64,000 nucleotides of DNA, taken from NCBI GenBank assembly GCA_022801925.1, contig JAAWTG010000002.1:1-64000 (forward strand), read 5' to 3'. This stretch comes from Clostridia bacterium (GTDB taxonomy: Bacteria > Bacillota > Clostridia > RUG12999). The position numbers and the translations under genes are program-made. This document shows, in pieces, positions 48,517 to 59,424 of this stretch; position 1 is the first letter of the stretch, and the number at the start of each line of letters is the position of its first letter. The notes below the pieces were generated by a model, which saw nothing but the letters and a program-made list of their open reading frames with translations, did not search any database and was not told the DNA's origin.

Positions 48517-49721
48517 AAAAGCTTTCCTTTAAAATGCGCATTACGATATTTACAGGAATCATTGTGGCAATTACCGCAGTATCTCTTACGATAATTTCCA
48601 TGTATAATGCACGCGAACAGATAAATCTAATAATATCCACAGAGACGCCCGCCATAGGTGCAGAAGATATGCAAAATGACGTAAACTACAGTATTGACAC
48701 ACCTGATACGCAAAACGAAACCATGCCGTCTGCCGCTGTATCATCTGCCACTGTAAAGAATGCCGAACCGTTTGCAGATTATGTAGAGCACTATACGGTA
48801 ACGACGGCGCAAACGGCAACTCGCCGCTTTAATATAACGAGTATCATTGCGATGGTTGTTATCGGTGCGCTTGGAATGCTTTTTGCGTATATTCTCGCAG
48901 GTAAGTCGCTCAAACCGATAAAAGAACTTGATGAAACCGCGGCAAACATAACGGAAAATGATTTGAACACGCGTTTACCTGCCCGAAATACAAATGATGA
49001 AATCAGCAGTCTTACAGATTCGTTCAATGCAATGCTTGACCGATTAAACGATGCATTTGAAAATCAAAAACGCTTTTCTGCAAATGCCGCACACGAACTG
49101 AAAACACCCATTGCGGTTATGAAAACAGGAATGCAGGTAGTGGAACTTGACGACAACATCACAGTTGACGACTACAAAGAAATATTTACAGTTGTGAAGC
49201 GTAATGTAAACCGACTTGCCGATATTATAGACGATTTGCTCACGCTGACAAGCAGGACAAATCTGCCTTGTGAGAAAGTGTCAATCAATGATGTGATTAC
49301 TGAAATTACAGAGGATTTATTGCTTCAATATGCAGAGAAAGAGATAGAAATAACATATCGTTTGGAAGACGATATTTTTGTTTTGCAACCCGCAACGCTG
49401 GTGCGCCGCCTATTTTGCAATTTGATTGAAAACGCTTTTAAGTATAACAAGCAAAACGGGCGTATCACGATAGCAGCGTCCAAGATAGAAGAGGGGTGCA
49501 AGGTGAGTATCAGGGACAGCGGAATGGGTATTCCCGAACCGGAACTCAAAAATATCTGGGACGCGTTTTACTGCGTTGACGTATCCCGCTCCAAAAAACT
49601 CGGCGGCGTGGGATTAGGACTTTCGATTGTGAAAGAAATCGCGGATCGTTTCGGCTGGAATGTGTCTTTGCACAGTCAAGAGGGAATTTATACAGAGAGC
49701 ATTGTAGAATGCAAAAAATAA
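48513..49721 (+). CDS. HAMP-domain sensor histidine kinase
   Basis: Two TMs, HAMP, FSANAAHELKTPIAVMKTGMQV, NLIENAFKYNK, GGVGLGLSIVKEIADRFGW; 4-nt overlap with the regulator. Confidence 0.94.
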   Translation: MKKLSFKMRITIFTGIIVAITAVSLTIISMYNAREQINLIISTETPAIGAEDMQNDVNYSIDTPDTQNETMPSAAVSSATVKNAEPFADYVEHYTVTTAQTATRRFNITSIIAMVVIGALGMLFAYILAGKSLKPIKELDETAANITENDLNTRLPARNTNDEISSLTDSFNAMLDRLNDAFENQKRFSANAAHELKTPIAVMKTGMQVVELDDNITVDDYKEIFTVVKRNVNRLADIIDDLLTLTSRTNLPCEKVSINDVITEITEDLLLQYAEKEIEITYRLEDDIFVLQPATLVRRLFCNLIENAFKYNKQNGRITIAASKIEEGCKVSIRDSGMGIPEPELKNIWDAFYCVDVSRSKKLGGVGLGLSIVKEIADRFGWNVSLHSQEGIYTESIVECKK

Positions 49722-49725
49722 TACT

Positions 49726-49758
49726 AAATAGCCCCTCCCATATTGGGAGGGGCTATTT
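49726..49758. terminator. bidirectional intrinsic terminator
   Basis: aaatagcccctccca / tgggaggggctattt. Confidence 0.9.
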
Positions 49759-49780
49759 GAGTATTTTGGCTCGAATCGTT

Positions 49781-52700
49781 TTATTCCGGCAGTACGGTGA
49801 TTTGCTGCTCCGCGCCCAGCCGCATGATACCGTCTGCGGCAGTGCTTTGCACGAGCGTGCCGGCGGCGGTATAGGTGCCGGGACTTTGTACCCGCGCCAA
49901 ATAAGTATAGCTGTCGTAGCGTTGATACTTGCTACTGTAAAACTGCACTTTCTGTCCGGCAATCCGCCCGTAGCAAATGCGGTTGTAATCAAGGGGCTGC
50001 TGCGGAAGAGAAGAGGTGTTGTTGAGGAATTTCAGACCGGAAGGCAGCAAATCTGTCACCTCATAAGACCCGTTCACTGCTTTTTCGCCGTATTGCACCG
50101 TCACAACCACCTGAATGATGTCGTTGGCGTGGAACACCGTTGTTTCCTTGTCCGTTCCATACAGGAAGAATTTACGCTGGATGGAGATGTCCTCACTTTG
50201 CGGAAATTCGTTTTCCATGGGCGCGGTGAAACAGGAAATACATTCCATATCACCTGTCACAGAAAGAATTTCTAGTGCGTCCATGCTTCCGGAAGCCAGT
50301 TCAATGCTGTGGCACGCGCCGTTTTCTAAAGTTTTGGTATATTCCGCGCCCCAAAGCCGGTAGGTAACGACGCCGGATTCGGTGGTGCGACGTTCTATTT
50401 CACTGCTGACATACATCAGCTTTTCAATATTGACCAGATAATCTTCGGAATAGTTATGCAGTGCATATTGATAAAAGCCTTCCCGCTGCGGCGCGGCAAG
50501 CTGTGATGCTAGACATGCCGCCAAAGCGGTGGTTTCCAAAATATCCGCTTGGTCGCGTCCCGTGTTCACACGGCAATAGGGAGCAGCTTCTTCTGTCAGC
50601 GGCAGAATAACGCGGTCATATAGTGCCTGTGCCTGCGCCTGTCCGCCCACTTGCAGATATGCCAGCGCACAATAAACAGCGTCCAGCGGTGACAGGTTTT
50701 CCACGCGGGAAAGTTCGTCCAGATAAAGCAAAATCGGTTCCTGATACACCGCGAGACCATAGAGCGCTTTGGCGTTTATCGCCGCATTTTCTGTTTTCAC
50801 GCCGGACTGTGTATAGAGATAGTCCACCATTTTTGTTTTGTCAATATCGTCTTTCACCAGCGGCAGCAATTTTGCCGTGTAGTCCAAATCACAGCTGCTG
50901 TAGGTGAAAAGACTCAAACCGCCGCCGTTTGCCGTTTGATATTCCGAAGCTTTGAACTCCGGCTGATCTTTTATATAACGTTCGGCACGTTTTTTCATAT
51001 TGTCGTCGCCATAGATCTGAATGAGTTGGTACGCAACTTGCGAAGACAGCCGTTGTTCCAGACGGTCGCCGGCGCGCTGATATAATAGATAGTAGATATC
51101 ACTGAGCAGTGCGCCGCGGCTGCGGTCGGTGAAAATGAGGTGCGTGCTGCCTTTTTCGCCATGCGCAAACGTCATTCCGGCAGCGAGCGGGGCGCGTACT
51201 GTTTTTTCAGCTTCATAATAGGTGCTGACGACATGAAGCGGATGTTCCAGAGAATCGCTGTTGCCGCGCGGCGTAGAAGCCTGAATGACAAGGACGTCGT
51301 CCCCTTCTGCAAGCGTCCAGAGCGGCAAATAGAGACGCTCATATGCCAAAGCCGTCCCCGAAGCGCGCCGCTGCGGGTCGTTTTTGCTCCAAACCGTATA
51401 GGTCACGGATTCATTTTCCTGCAATCCTTCGCCATAAGCGCTTAAACCTACCTGCGGCGTGTCGCCGGTCAAAAAGGTGTCGCCGAGAGAACAATTGATA
51501 AAGAAGGGCAGCGATACACGCACGGGCAGCGTTACTGTTGCAGCATAGCGGTTTGGTGTAATCGCGGACGCTGTGAGCCGCCAAGTAGTGATGTTGTCCG
51601 GCAGCCGGAGAGTACAAGTGCCGCTGCCGTTTTCGTCCAGCCAAATTTGGCGGAAGGCGGCGGTGTCCTTGAAGTCACTGCGTATTTGTTCAAGCGATTG
51701 CATGGCGTCAGCGACACTTCCACCGCCACCGCCGCCGCTTGGTCTGGAGCCGCCCGGTGCTGGCGTGGCGGAGGGAGCGGCGTTTTCGCTTTCGACCTTC
51801 AGGTCATCAGAAACAGCGGCGGAAAAGTAGTGGGTATAACGCTCGCCGGAAAGACCGGAGGGGATATAAACGGTGTAGAGATTGTTTAGAATATCGGTCT
51901 CTTGGTCTTGCAATGCAAACAGCGCTTCGTCCACTAAACTGAGGTTCACTGCCGCGTTTGCCGCGGGCGCGCCGTCCGGCCGTTTTGCCTGCACGGTCAA
52001 AGTGCAGCTATCGCCGGGACAGTAGGTTTCCCTATCCGCCTGCACGGTCAAGTCAAGACTGCGCGTGGAAAAATCAAAAGTCAAACGCTTTTCATAGGTG
52101 CTGTGATAGGTCACGCCGTCAAACCAGACGCCTTTGACATAGGCGCAGGGAATATCCTGCTCCGCAAAGGTATAAGTAAACGCGCTGTTATTTTGCACCT
52201 GATAATCGCGGATACCGTTTTGCGCCGCCATAAACAGGAAACTTCCCTTTTTCAAAGCCTCCTGATTGTTTTTCAGCAAAAAGTCAATTTCGTCGCCGGC
52301 TTGGAAATTTTCGCGCTCGTCCTGTTGTTCCAAATGGTAGTAATCTCCGTCCGGCTGACGATACCAAGGAATCGGCGTTTCTTTGGTCCGCAGATAGACG
52401 CTTTGTGTGAGTTGTTTCCCTGCGCCGTCCGCTATGGTGAGGTCGGCGGAATACCATCTGTCTTTTTTGTCCCTAAGCGAATAGGGATAGGTGATTTTCC
52501 CTGCCGCGTCCGTTTGTTCTGTAAAAGTTTTGACTACTTTTTTTCGGTGGACATAGCGGTAGATTTTGCGGCTGACTTTGTTATAGTAATCATAATATGT
52601 TCCATTTTCCACCTGTTCATAGTAATTTTCATAAATGGTGCCCTGGACGGTTTTTCCGGCGACTGCGTCGCCCAAGTAGTCATAGTAACCCTCCGCCGTT

Positions 52701-54748
52701 CCGTCGTTGAGACGAGTGAGATCAACGAGATTCACCTGCGCTTCAATGTGCGTTTTATCCGTATCATACGGGCATTTGGCAGAAAACGCTGTGTCACTTA
52801 AAAATGTCCGCGTGCGGAGAGATTTTGACATTTCTCCGCCTTCCGGCAATGTGGCTCTGACGCCAAGCTGCACAGAACCGTTTCGGTCGCTTTCCGACGT
52901 TTCCGGTACCGTATAGTCCAGAGACGCGACGCCCTGTTCGTTCACTGCAAGCGTATTCGTTTCGTTGGCGAGGTTTGGATAGGCGTATATATTATAGCTT
53001 AGCGGCAGATTGGAGACAGGCGTTCCGTCAAAAAAGGCGGTCTGCATCGTATAGTGAATGGTTTCGCCGGTAAAGACGGCAGTTTTATCCGCTTCCAGCG
53101 TGAGTTGATAATCCGGTTTGATATATTCCTCAACGCGGAGATATTCACTGCAAACCGTTTTTCCCTGCGCTTCCACCGTTAATACATAAGTACCCGAATC
53201 CAGATAGGGCAAATCCATTTGCCCTGCAAACGTGTTGTTTTGCACCTGAACCGTTTGCTGCAAAATGGGCTGCTGACTGGCATACCAATAGTACCGCGCT
53301 GTGCTGAGACGTACTTTGACAGTCTCAAGGTCGGCGGACGTATCGCCGAATTCAGCGACATATCCCCAAAACTGTACGCTGTCTTTGGGCTGATATAAGG
53401 GTCGGTCCAATTCCAAAGAAGACCAGAACAAGTCGTCGCGTTTTTCGGGCGCATAGCCCTGCATGACGGAAACTTTTCCGTCCGCTGTGGTGATGATGAA
53501 GTAGTGTCGGGACGTATCGTCTGATGACCGGTTCAGCAAGACCACGCCCTGTTTGTCGGCAGTATGGGTCTGTCCGGTCGTTTGCTCCAGCGCTGCCGCC
53601 TGTGCCAGCGGTTTTCGGGTTTTGTTGTCGTTCAGCCAAAGCAAAGCGCTGCCCTTGCTGTTTTGATAGTATCCGGCGGTATTGGTGATTTGTATCAGCA
53701 TTTGGGAAACGCTGTCGGCTGATTTTGTCTGCACCAGATAGAACCCTTCCGGCAGTTTTTGCGGGAACTTGAGAGCATACATATTGAAAAAGGAATCAGG
53801 ATTAACTGCTGCGGTCTGCTGAAAGGAAACGACATGCGAGTAGGAACCGGTGTCAATCAATTTATCATTCCGGTGAAAGGTTGACCAAGTGCAGCCATCG
53901 TTAAACTGCTTCCAAAGAGAGATATATTCTTCCGCCGAAGCAACTTGATAAACCTCCGTTTGCAGGGAGACGCGTTTTTCCTCGTTTGTGTTTAGATGCA
54001 TGGAAAGGTTCGGAACCTCCTGCGGTGTAAACTCCGCTTGAAAAACGGAGAAACGAACGGTGGTTTTGGGCTCTGGCGTCTCTGTCACCGTTGCGTCAGG
54101 ATCTTCTGTTTCAAACCGGAAGATGGTATCTTCGCCCAATATGTAGTCCGTATCTTTCAGTTTCAGGTCGCCCTTCAGCGTCACGGTATAAAGCGTTTTT
54201 TTCGCCAACGGTTCCTTTGGCACAAAAACAGCCGTTCTTTTGTGCCGTTCAAAGGTTCCTTCCACCTGCGGCTCTATCTGAAAATAGGGCGATATGTCCT
54301 CATAGTCCTCGTAGTTGAAGGTGATTTCAATACCGCTGCGCAGCGGAACGCCGCTTGTTTGGTCGCCCGGAAAAACATTGGCGACGGCAAAGGTGAACAT
54401 GGTTTGAAACACCCATGTGAGGTCTGCACCCTCCGGCTGCGTCAGGCGGAAGGTATAGAGCCGTCCGCTTTCCAGCGGATGAGCCGGTTGTACCAAAAAG
54501 GTAGTAGCGTCCTTTTTGGTGACATGCGGCGCCGCCTCGCCGTCAATGGACAGGCGGGTTTGTATGTCCGTTTGGTCAGCGTCGGTCTCTGTGGTCAAGA
54601 GAAATGCGCTGTCCGGTGCAACGCCGCCGCCCATTTCCTGTATGGGCGTGAGCGTATAGCCGCTTTTTTCCGTACCGGCGGCAAGACTGCCCAGCGGCGC
54701 TGCTAAAACGAAAAGAAATAACGCAAAAGCAAGCCATTTTTTCATCAA
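49781..54748 (-). CDS. alpha-2-macroglobulin / MG2-domain family protein
   Basis: 1655 aa, signal peptide, MG domains (LDRPLYQPKDSVQFWGYVAE), A2M-like (FRQIWLDENGSGTCTLRLPDNITTWRLTASAITP); thioester Cys apparently absent (GDRLEQRLSS). Confidence 0.9.
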   Translation of the reverse strand: MMKKWLAFALFLFVLAAPLGSLAAGTEKSGYTLTPIQEMGGGVAPDSAFLLTTETDADQTDIQTRLSIDGEAAPHVTKKDATTFLVQPAHPLESGRLYTFRLTQPEGADLTWVFQTMFTFAVANVFPGDQTSGVPLRSGIEITFNYEDYEDISPYFQIEPQVEGTFERHKRTAVFVPKEPLAKKTLYTVTLKGDLKLKDTDYILGEDTIFRFETEDPDATVTETPEPKTTVRFSVFQAEFTPQEVPNLSMHLNTNEEKRVSLQTEVYQVASAEEYISLWKQFNDGCTWSTFHRNDKLIDTGSYSHVVSFQQTAAVNPDSFFNMYALKFPQKLPEGFYLVQTKSADSVSQMLIQITNTAGYYQNSKGSALLWLNDNKTRKPLAQAAALEQTTGQTHTADKQGVVLLNRSSDDTSRHYFIITTADGKVSVMQGYAPEKRDDLFWSSLELDRPLYQPKDSVQFWGYVAEFGDTSADLETVKVRLSTARYYWYASQQPILQQTVQVQNNTFAGQMDLPYLDSGTYVLTVEAQGKTVCSEYLRVEEYIKPDYQLTLEADKTAVFTGETIHYTMQTAFFDGTPVSNLPLSYNIYAYPNLANETNTLAVNEQGVASLDYTVPETSESDRNGSVQLGVRATLPEGGEMSKSLRTRTFLSDTAFSAKCPYDTDKTHIEAQVNLVDLTRLNDGTAEGYYDYLGDAVAGKTVQGTIYENYYEQVENGTYYDYYNKVSRKIYRYVHRKKVVKTFTEQTDAAGKITYPYSLRDKKDRWYSADLTIADGAGKQLTQSVYLRTKETPIPWYRQPDGDYYHLEQQDERENFQAGDEIDFLLKNNQEALKKGSFLFMAAQNGIRDYQVQNNSAFTYTFAEQDIPCAYVKGVWFDGVTYHSTYEKRLTFDFSTRSLDLTVQADRETYCPGDSCTLTVQAKRPDGAPAANAAVNLSLVDEALFALQDQETDILNNLYTVYIPSGLSGERYTHYFSAAVSDDLKVESENAAPSATPAPGGSRPSGGGGGGSVADAMQSLEQIRSDFKDTAAFRQIWLDENGSGTCTLRLPDNITTWRLTASAITPNRYAATVTLPVRVSLPFFINCSLGDTFLTGDTPQVGLSAYGEGLQENESVTYTVWSKNDPQRRASGTALAYERLYLPLWTLAEGDDVLVIQASTPRGNSDSLEHPLHVVSTYYEAEKTVRAPLAAGMTFAHGEKGSTHLIFTDRSRGALLSDIYYLLYQRAGDRLEQRLSSQVAYQLIQIYGDDNMKKRAERYIKDQPEFKASEYQTANGGGLSLFTYSSCDLDYTAKLLPLVKDDIDKTKMVDYLYTQSGVKTENAAINAKALYGLAVYQEPILLYLDELSRVENLSPLDAVYCALAYLQVGGQAQAQALYDRVILPLTEEAAPYCRVNTGRDQADILETTALAACLASQLAAPQREGFYQYALHNYSEDYLVNIEKLMYVSSEIERRTTESGVVTYRLWGAEYTKTLENGACHSIELASGSMDALEILSVTGDMECISCFTAPMENEFPQSEDISIQRKFFLYGTDKETTVFHANDIIQVVVTVQYGEKAVNGSYEVTDLLPSGLKFLNNTSSLPQQPLDYNRICYGRIAGQKVQFYSSKYQRYDSYTYLARVQSPGTYTAAGTLVQSTAADGIMRLGAEQQITVLPE

Positions 54749-54888
54749 TATCTCCTCCTCTATGAATGCATAAAATATCTATTTGTTAGACGAATTTGAA
54801 AGGCGGGAAGTTCCCAAATTTATGACAGATTACCAAAACGGAATTTTTGCCGCTTTGTAAATAATCTGTGAATAAAAACAGGTTTTCA

Positions 54889-54917
54889 TTGACAATGCTA
54901 TAGTGGTTCAGTATAAT
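54889..54917 (+). promoter_or_regulatory. promoter TTGACA-N17-TATAAT upstream of ftsH
   Basis: Exact consensus hexamers. Confidence 0.8.
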
Positions 54918-54955
54918 GAGAACAAATCTGCCGGGAAAGAGCCCAATTTGCAAAC

Positions 54956-56803
54956 ATGGCGGCGGAAAGAGAGGTTGAGGGCATGGAGGAAGGGAAAAAA
55001 CCGAATAAACGTCCGTTTATTGTTTATTATGTGGTTATCATAGCGGTGATGCTGGTGTTTAATATGCTGGTATATCCGGCGTTGCTGCGAAGCCAGATTC
55101 AGCAGGTGGACTATGGAACATTTTTGAATGATGTGGCGGCGGGAAAAGTGTCACAGGTGGAAGTGCAGGAGAATCAAATTGCTTTCAAGGCGATGGGAGA
55201 AGATGGCAAAGAGCAAATTTTTGTGACCGGAAGAATGGAGGATCCAGAACTTACAAAACGCCTGTATGAAAAAGGAACCATCAAATTTGACAAAGTGATT
55301 CCCAAAGAAAATTCACCGCTTGTGAATTTTATTCTTTCGTGGATTTTACCGCTGGCGGCGTTTTTCCTGATTGGACAGCTTATTATGCGGCAAATGCAAA
55401 AACGAATGGGCGGCAACGCGATGGCGTTTGGAAAAAGCAACGCCAAAATCTATGTGAAAGCGGAAACGGGAAAAACCTTTGCGGATGTGGCGGGACAAGA
55501 CGAAGCGAAAGAAGCGCTGGCGGAAATCGTGGATTATCTGCACCATCCTGAGAAGTATGCGGCAATCGGTGCGAATCTGCCCAAAGGCGCGCTGCTGGTA
55601 GGTCCGCCGGGAACAGGGAAAACGCTGTTGGCGCAGGCGGTGGCGGGAGAAGCAAACGTGCCGTTTTTCTCCATTTCCGGTTCAGAATTTGTGGAGATGT
55701 TTGTCGGTATGGGGGCGGCAAAAGTGCGTGATTTGTTCAAGCAAGCGGCGGATAAAGCGCCGTGTATCGTGTTCATTGACGAGGTGGATACGATTGGGAA
55801 AAAACGTGACGGTGGTATCACCGGCGGCAATGATGAGCGGGAGCAGACATTGAACCAGCTTTTGACAGAAATGGACGGATTCGACGGCAAAAAAGGCGTT
55901 GTCATTTTGGCGGCGACCAACCGCCCTGAATCGCTTGACCCTGCGTTGCTGCGCCCGGGACGGTTTGACCGGCGAGTGCCGGTGGAACTGCCTGATTTGG
56001 CAGGGCGGGAAGCAGTTTTGCGCGTACATGCGAAAAACATTAAAATGCAGCAGAATATTGATTTTAATGCCGTTGCAAGAGCAACCTCCGGCGCGTCCGG
56101 CGCAGAACTGGCAAATATCGTTAATGAAGCAGCGCTGCGGGCGGTGCGTATGGGACGAGCGAGCGTCAGCCAAAGTGATTTGGAGGAAAGCGTGGAGGTA
56201 GTCATTGCGGGCTATCAGCGCAAAAATGCTGTGATTTCGGAACGTGAGAAAAAAATTGTGGCATACCATGAAATCGGGCACGCATTGGTGGCGGCAATGC
56301 AAAACCACAGTGCACCGGTGCATAAAATCACCATTATTCCGCGCACATCCGGTGCATTGGGTTACACCATGCAGGTGGAAGAGGACGAACATTTATTAAT
56401 GAGCAAAGAGGAAGCGTTTGATAAAATTGCGACGCTGACGGGCGGACGGTCGGCGGAAGAATTGATATTTCACTCAGTGACAACCGGCGCGTCTAATGAT
56501 ATTGAACAAGCGACAAAAATTGCGCGCGCTATGGTGACGCGTTACGGTATGAGTGAAAATTTCGATATGGTGGCAATGGAGACCGTGAACAATCAATATC
56601 TTGGCGGTGATACGTCCCTTGCTTGTGCGGAGGGAACCGCGCAGAAAATTGACGCTGAGGTGAATGGTATGATTCAAAAGGCGCACGAAAAAGCACGCCA
56701 TATTTTAAAAGAAAACGAAGAAAAATTGCATGAACTGGCGGCATATCTCTTGGAAAAAGAAACCATCAGCGGAGAAGAATTTATGCAGATATTGCAAGCA
56801 TAA
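54956..56803 (+). CDS. ftsH: ATP-dependent zinc metalloprotease FtsH
   Basis: GPPGTGKTLLAQAVAGEA, FVEMFVGMGAAKVRDLF, RPGRFDRRVPV, YHEIGHALVA; start may be the downstream ATG at 54983. Confidence 0.97.
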   Translation: MAAEREVEGMEEGKKPNKRPFIVYYVVIIAVMLVFNMLVYPALLRSQIQQVDYGTFLNDVAAGKVSQVEVQENQIAFKAMGEDGKEQIFVTGRMEDPELTKRLYEKGTIKFDKVIPKENSPLVNFILSWILPLAAFFLIGQLIMRQMQKRMGGNAMAFGKSNAKIYVKAETGKTFADVAGQDEAKEALAEIVDYLHHPEKYAAIGANLPKGALLVGPPGTGKTLLAQAVAGEANVPFFSISGSEFVEMFVGMGAAKVRDLFKQAADKAPCIVFIDEVDTIGKKRDGGITGGNDEREQTLNQLLTEMDGFDGKKGVVILAATNRPESLDPALLRPGRFDRRVPVELPDLAGREAVLRVHAKNIKMQQNIDFNAVARATSGASGAELANIVNEAALRAVRMGRASVSQSDLEESVEVVIAGYQRKNAVISEREKKIVAYHEIGHALVAAMQNHSAPVHKITIIPRTSGALGYTMQVEEDEHLLMSKEEAFDKIATLTGGRSAEELIFHSVTTGASNDIEQATKIARAMVTRYGMSENFDMVAMETVNNQYLGGDTSLACAEGTAQKIDAEVNGMIQKAHEKARHILKENEEKLHELAAYLLEKETISGEEFMQILQA

Positions 56804-56831
56804 GTAAAGAAAAATTAAAATAATGCAGTTT

Positions 56832-56877
56832 AAACACCTCGGTTGTAGTGACTATCCTACGATTGAGGTGTTTTTAT
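56832..56877 (+). terminator. intrinsic terminator
   Basis: aaacacctcggttgtag / ctacgattgaggtgttttt. Confidence 0.8.
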
Positions 56878-57143
56878 AGGTACATTATTTTTGGCGGATG
56901 AACTGTCAAGAATGCATAAAATGGAATGAAAAACGCTCTAATATAAAAAATTGACCATTGATGTTGCGATTTTGTCACTTGACTTTTGAAGGAATTTTAT
57001 CAATAATGAAAGAGGGAGGGGCGTGGTATAAAACCAGATAGGACGAAAAAAATAGAAAATAGAATGCCGGTATGGTTTTTTGACTCTTGCCGTGAGAACA
57101 TTCATCCTGTAATATAGAAAAGAAATATAGCGCAAACGAAAGG

Positions 57144-59411
57144 ATGAGAGAAATGAAAACATTGCAGGAGAAGAAGGCAGACAAATTCGACATTGGATAT
57201 AGACCTGTCGGCAGGGTGGCGGAAAACCCGCCTCGCTTTTCGTTTATGCCGGAAGAAGGTGCAAAATGCTATTGTTTGGAAATTGCACAGGACGTATCGT
57301 TTGCACAGGCGGAATCGTTTCATCATTTGCCGCTGAATTTTTTCACACCGGACAAAATATTTCCGGCGGGACATTATTTTTGGCGGTATGCTGTGGAAGA
57401 AGCAGGGGAGCGAAAAAGCGAGTGGAGCAGTGTGCGGCAATTTGAAATCAGCGGCAGTGAAGCGCAGACGCCTCTGCCGAGACGCGCACAGCGTTATCAG
57501 AATCTGCCAAAACAGCATCCGCGCCTTTGGATGAATCCGCAGCGGATACAGGAAATCGGCGGGCAGGTGCAAAAAGACCAAACAAGTTATGGATTTGACG
57601 CATTTTTGCGCCACGGCGTGGAACCATATGAAAATCAGTCGTTTCGGGAAGCACCGCCGGAAAATCCGGAACGCTGGGATCCGACAAAATGTCATAATGC
57701 GGCATGGCGCAGCGCTTATTCCTATGCACAGGAGGCGCTGTATAAAATCAAACATTTGAGCATTGCAGGAAAGTTGTTGGAACGGGAAGAGTGGCTGGAA
57801 AAGGCAAAGGAGAGTCTGCTTGACATTGCGGCGTGGGATCCTGAGGGTACCACGTCAGAGGAATATAATGACGAGGCGGCGTTTCGTGTGCTGCGTGCGC
57901 TGGCATGGGGATATGACTGGCTATATGAACGGCTGTCAGACGATGAAAAAGAAAAAGTACGCTTGGCATTGCTGCACCGCGGGGAGCAGGTCTATCAGCG
58001 GGACGTAGTAAAAGCCAAAATTCATCAAACGCCGTATGAAAGCCATCCGGTGCGGTCGCTGTCCATGGTGCTGATTCCCTGCGGGATTGCGCTGCTGGGC
58101 GATGCGCCGGAAGCGGAAGATTGGCTGAATTATGCACTGGAATACCTCGCTTGTCTCTATTCGCCATGGGGCGGAGAGGACGGCGGCTGGGCAGAGGGCT
58201 GCGCCTATTGGACAACGGCGATGGCATCCGTGTTGGAAGGATTGGACCTCGCATGGCGGTATTTGGGGATTAACTTGCTCAAACGTCCGTTTTTTCAGCA
58301 CACCGGAGATTTTATTTTGCAGTGCTATTCGCCAAAACAAATTCATGCAAGTTTTTGCGACCAGTCCAATCTAGGGGAATATCCGCCGCTCAAAACAGGA
58401 TTTTTGATGCGCCATCTTGCGGCGTTGACAGGAAATGCAAAGTATCAGTGGTACTACGAGCAAATGCTGCCGTGGGATACAGAAAAATTTACGGCATTTT
58501 ATAACTATGGTTGGTGGAATTTCTATTTTGACGATTTTGCATTTCAGTGCGATTGGGGTAAATTAGAGGCGCAAAAACCTTCGGCAAAGCCACAGATAAA
58601 ATGGTTTCATGATGTGGGTTGGGTTGCAATGCACAAAGATATGGCAGACGAGGAAAACCACATTACATTGCTGCTGAAAAGCAGTCCATATGGCTGCATC
58701 AGTCACAGTCACGGCGACCAAAACGGATTTATTCTGCATGCCTATGGGGAGCCAATGGCAATTGAAAGCGGGCATTATGTCGCGTTTGGCAGTGACATGC
58801 ATTTAAAATGGCGCAAACAAACCAAATCTACCAACAACATTTTAATAGACGATATAGGACAATATGCAGGATTGGATAAACGCAGTCAACTGGACGCGAC
58901 GGGCAGCATTTTAGACGCGGGTCAGCAGGACGGCGTACTCTATGCAAAGGCGGAGGCGGCGCAGGCATATCGACTGACGACGCCGGCGTTAAAGTCTTAC
59001 CGGCGCAATATCTATTTTGTAGACGGCGCTTATTTTGTGATAGAGGACAATGTGGAATTGACGGAAGAAAGGACATTGCAATGGCTGCTGCACAGTTTGC
59101 GCCCGTTTCAGCTTGGCGAAAACAAAGCGGTTATGCAGGGAAATGCGGCGAATATGCGGGTGGAATTTATCACCGGCGGCATGACACTGTCACAGACAGA
59201 CACGTTTGATAAAACGATTCGTCCGGAGGAACTGGAAGGGAAAGCTGCGCAGTGGCATTTATGTGCGCAGACGGTTCCGGCAAAACAGCATAGAATTGTA
59301 ACACTGGTAGTGCCGGAAAAACATGGGGAAGAAAAAAAGATTTTAGTTAGTCAAGAGAACGGAACGATCCGTTTCTTATATAAAAACGAATTTCAAGTAA
59401 AAAGAGAATGA
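57144..59411 (+). CDS. heparinase II/III family protein (DUF4962-like N-terminus), predicted cytoplasmic
   Basis: 755 aa; CISHSHGDQNGFILHAYGEPMAIESGHY... heparinase II/III-like; no obvious signal peptide. Confidence 0.88.
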   Translation: MREMKTLQEKKADKFDIGYRPVGRVAENPPRFSFMPEEGAKCYCLEIAQDVSFAQAESFHHLPLNFFTPDKIFPAGHYFWRYAVEEAGERKSEWSSVRQFEISGSEAQTPLPRRAQRYQNLPKQHPRLWMNPQRIQEIGGQVQKDQTSYGFDAFLRHGVEPYENQSFREAPPENPERWDPTKCHNAAWRSAYSYAQEALYKIKHLSIAGKLLEREEWLEKAKESLLDIAAWDPEGTTSEEYNDEAAFRVLRALAWGYDWLYERLSDDEKEKVRLALLHRGEQVYQRDVVKAKIHQTPYESHPVRSLSMVLIPCGIALLGDAPEAEDWLNYALEYLACLYSPWGGEDGGWAEGCAYWTTAMASVLEGLDLAWRYLGINLLKRPFFQHTGDFILQCYSPKQIHASFCDQSNLGEYPPLKTGFLMRHLAALTGNAKYQWYYEQMLPWDTEKFTAFYNYGWWNFYFDDFAFQCDWGKLEAQKPSAKPQIKWFHDVGWVAMHKDMADEENHITLLLKSSPYGCISHSHGDQNGFILHAYGEPMAIESGHYVAFGSDMHLKWRKQTKSTNNILIDDIGQYAGLDKRSQLDATGSILDAGQQDGVLYAKAEAAQAYRLTTPALKSYRRNIYFVDGAYFVIEDNVELTEERTLQWLLHSLRPFQLGENKAVMQGNAANMRVEFITGGMTLSQTDTFDKTIRPEELEGKAAQWHLCAQTVPAKQHRIVTLVVPEKHGEEKKILVSQENGTIRFLYKNEFQVKRE

Positions 59412-59424
59412 AAAAGGGAGGAAA

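Noticed and set aside
52103-52801. 232-aa plus-strand ORF
   Set aside because: Antisense to the macroglobulin-like gene; no supporting motifs.
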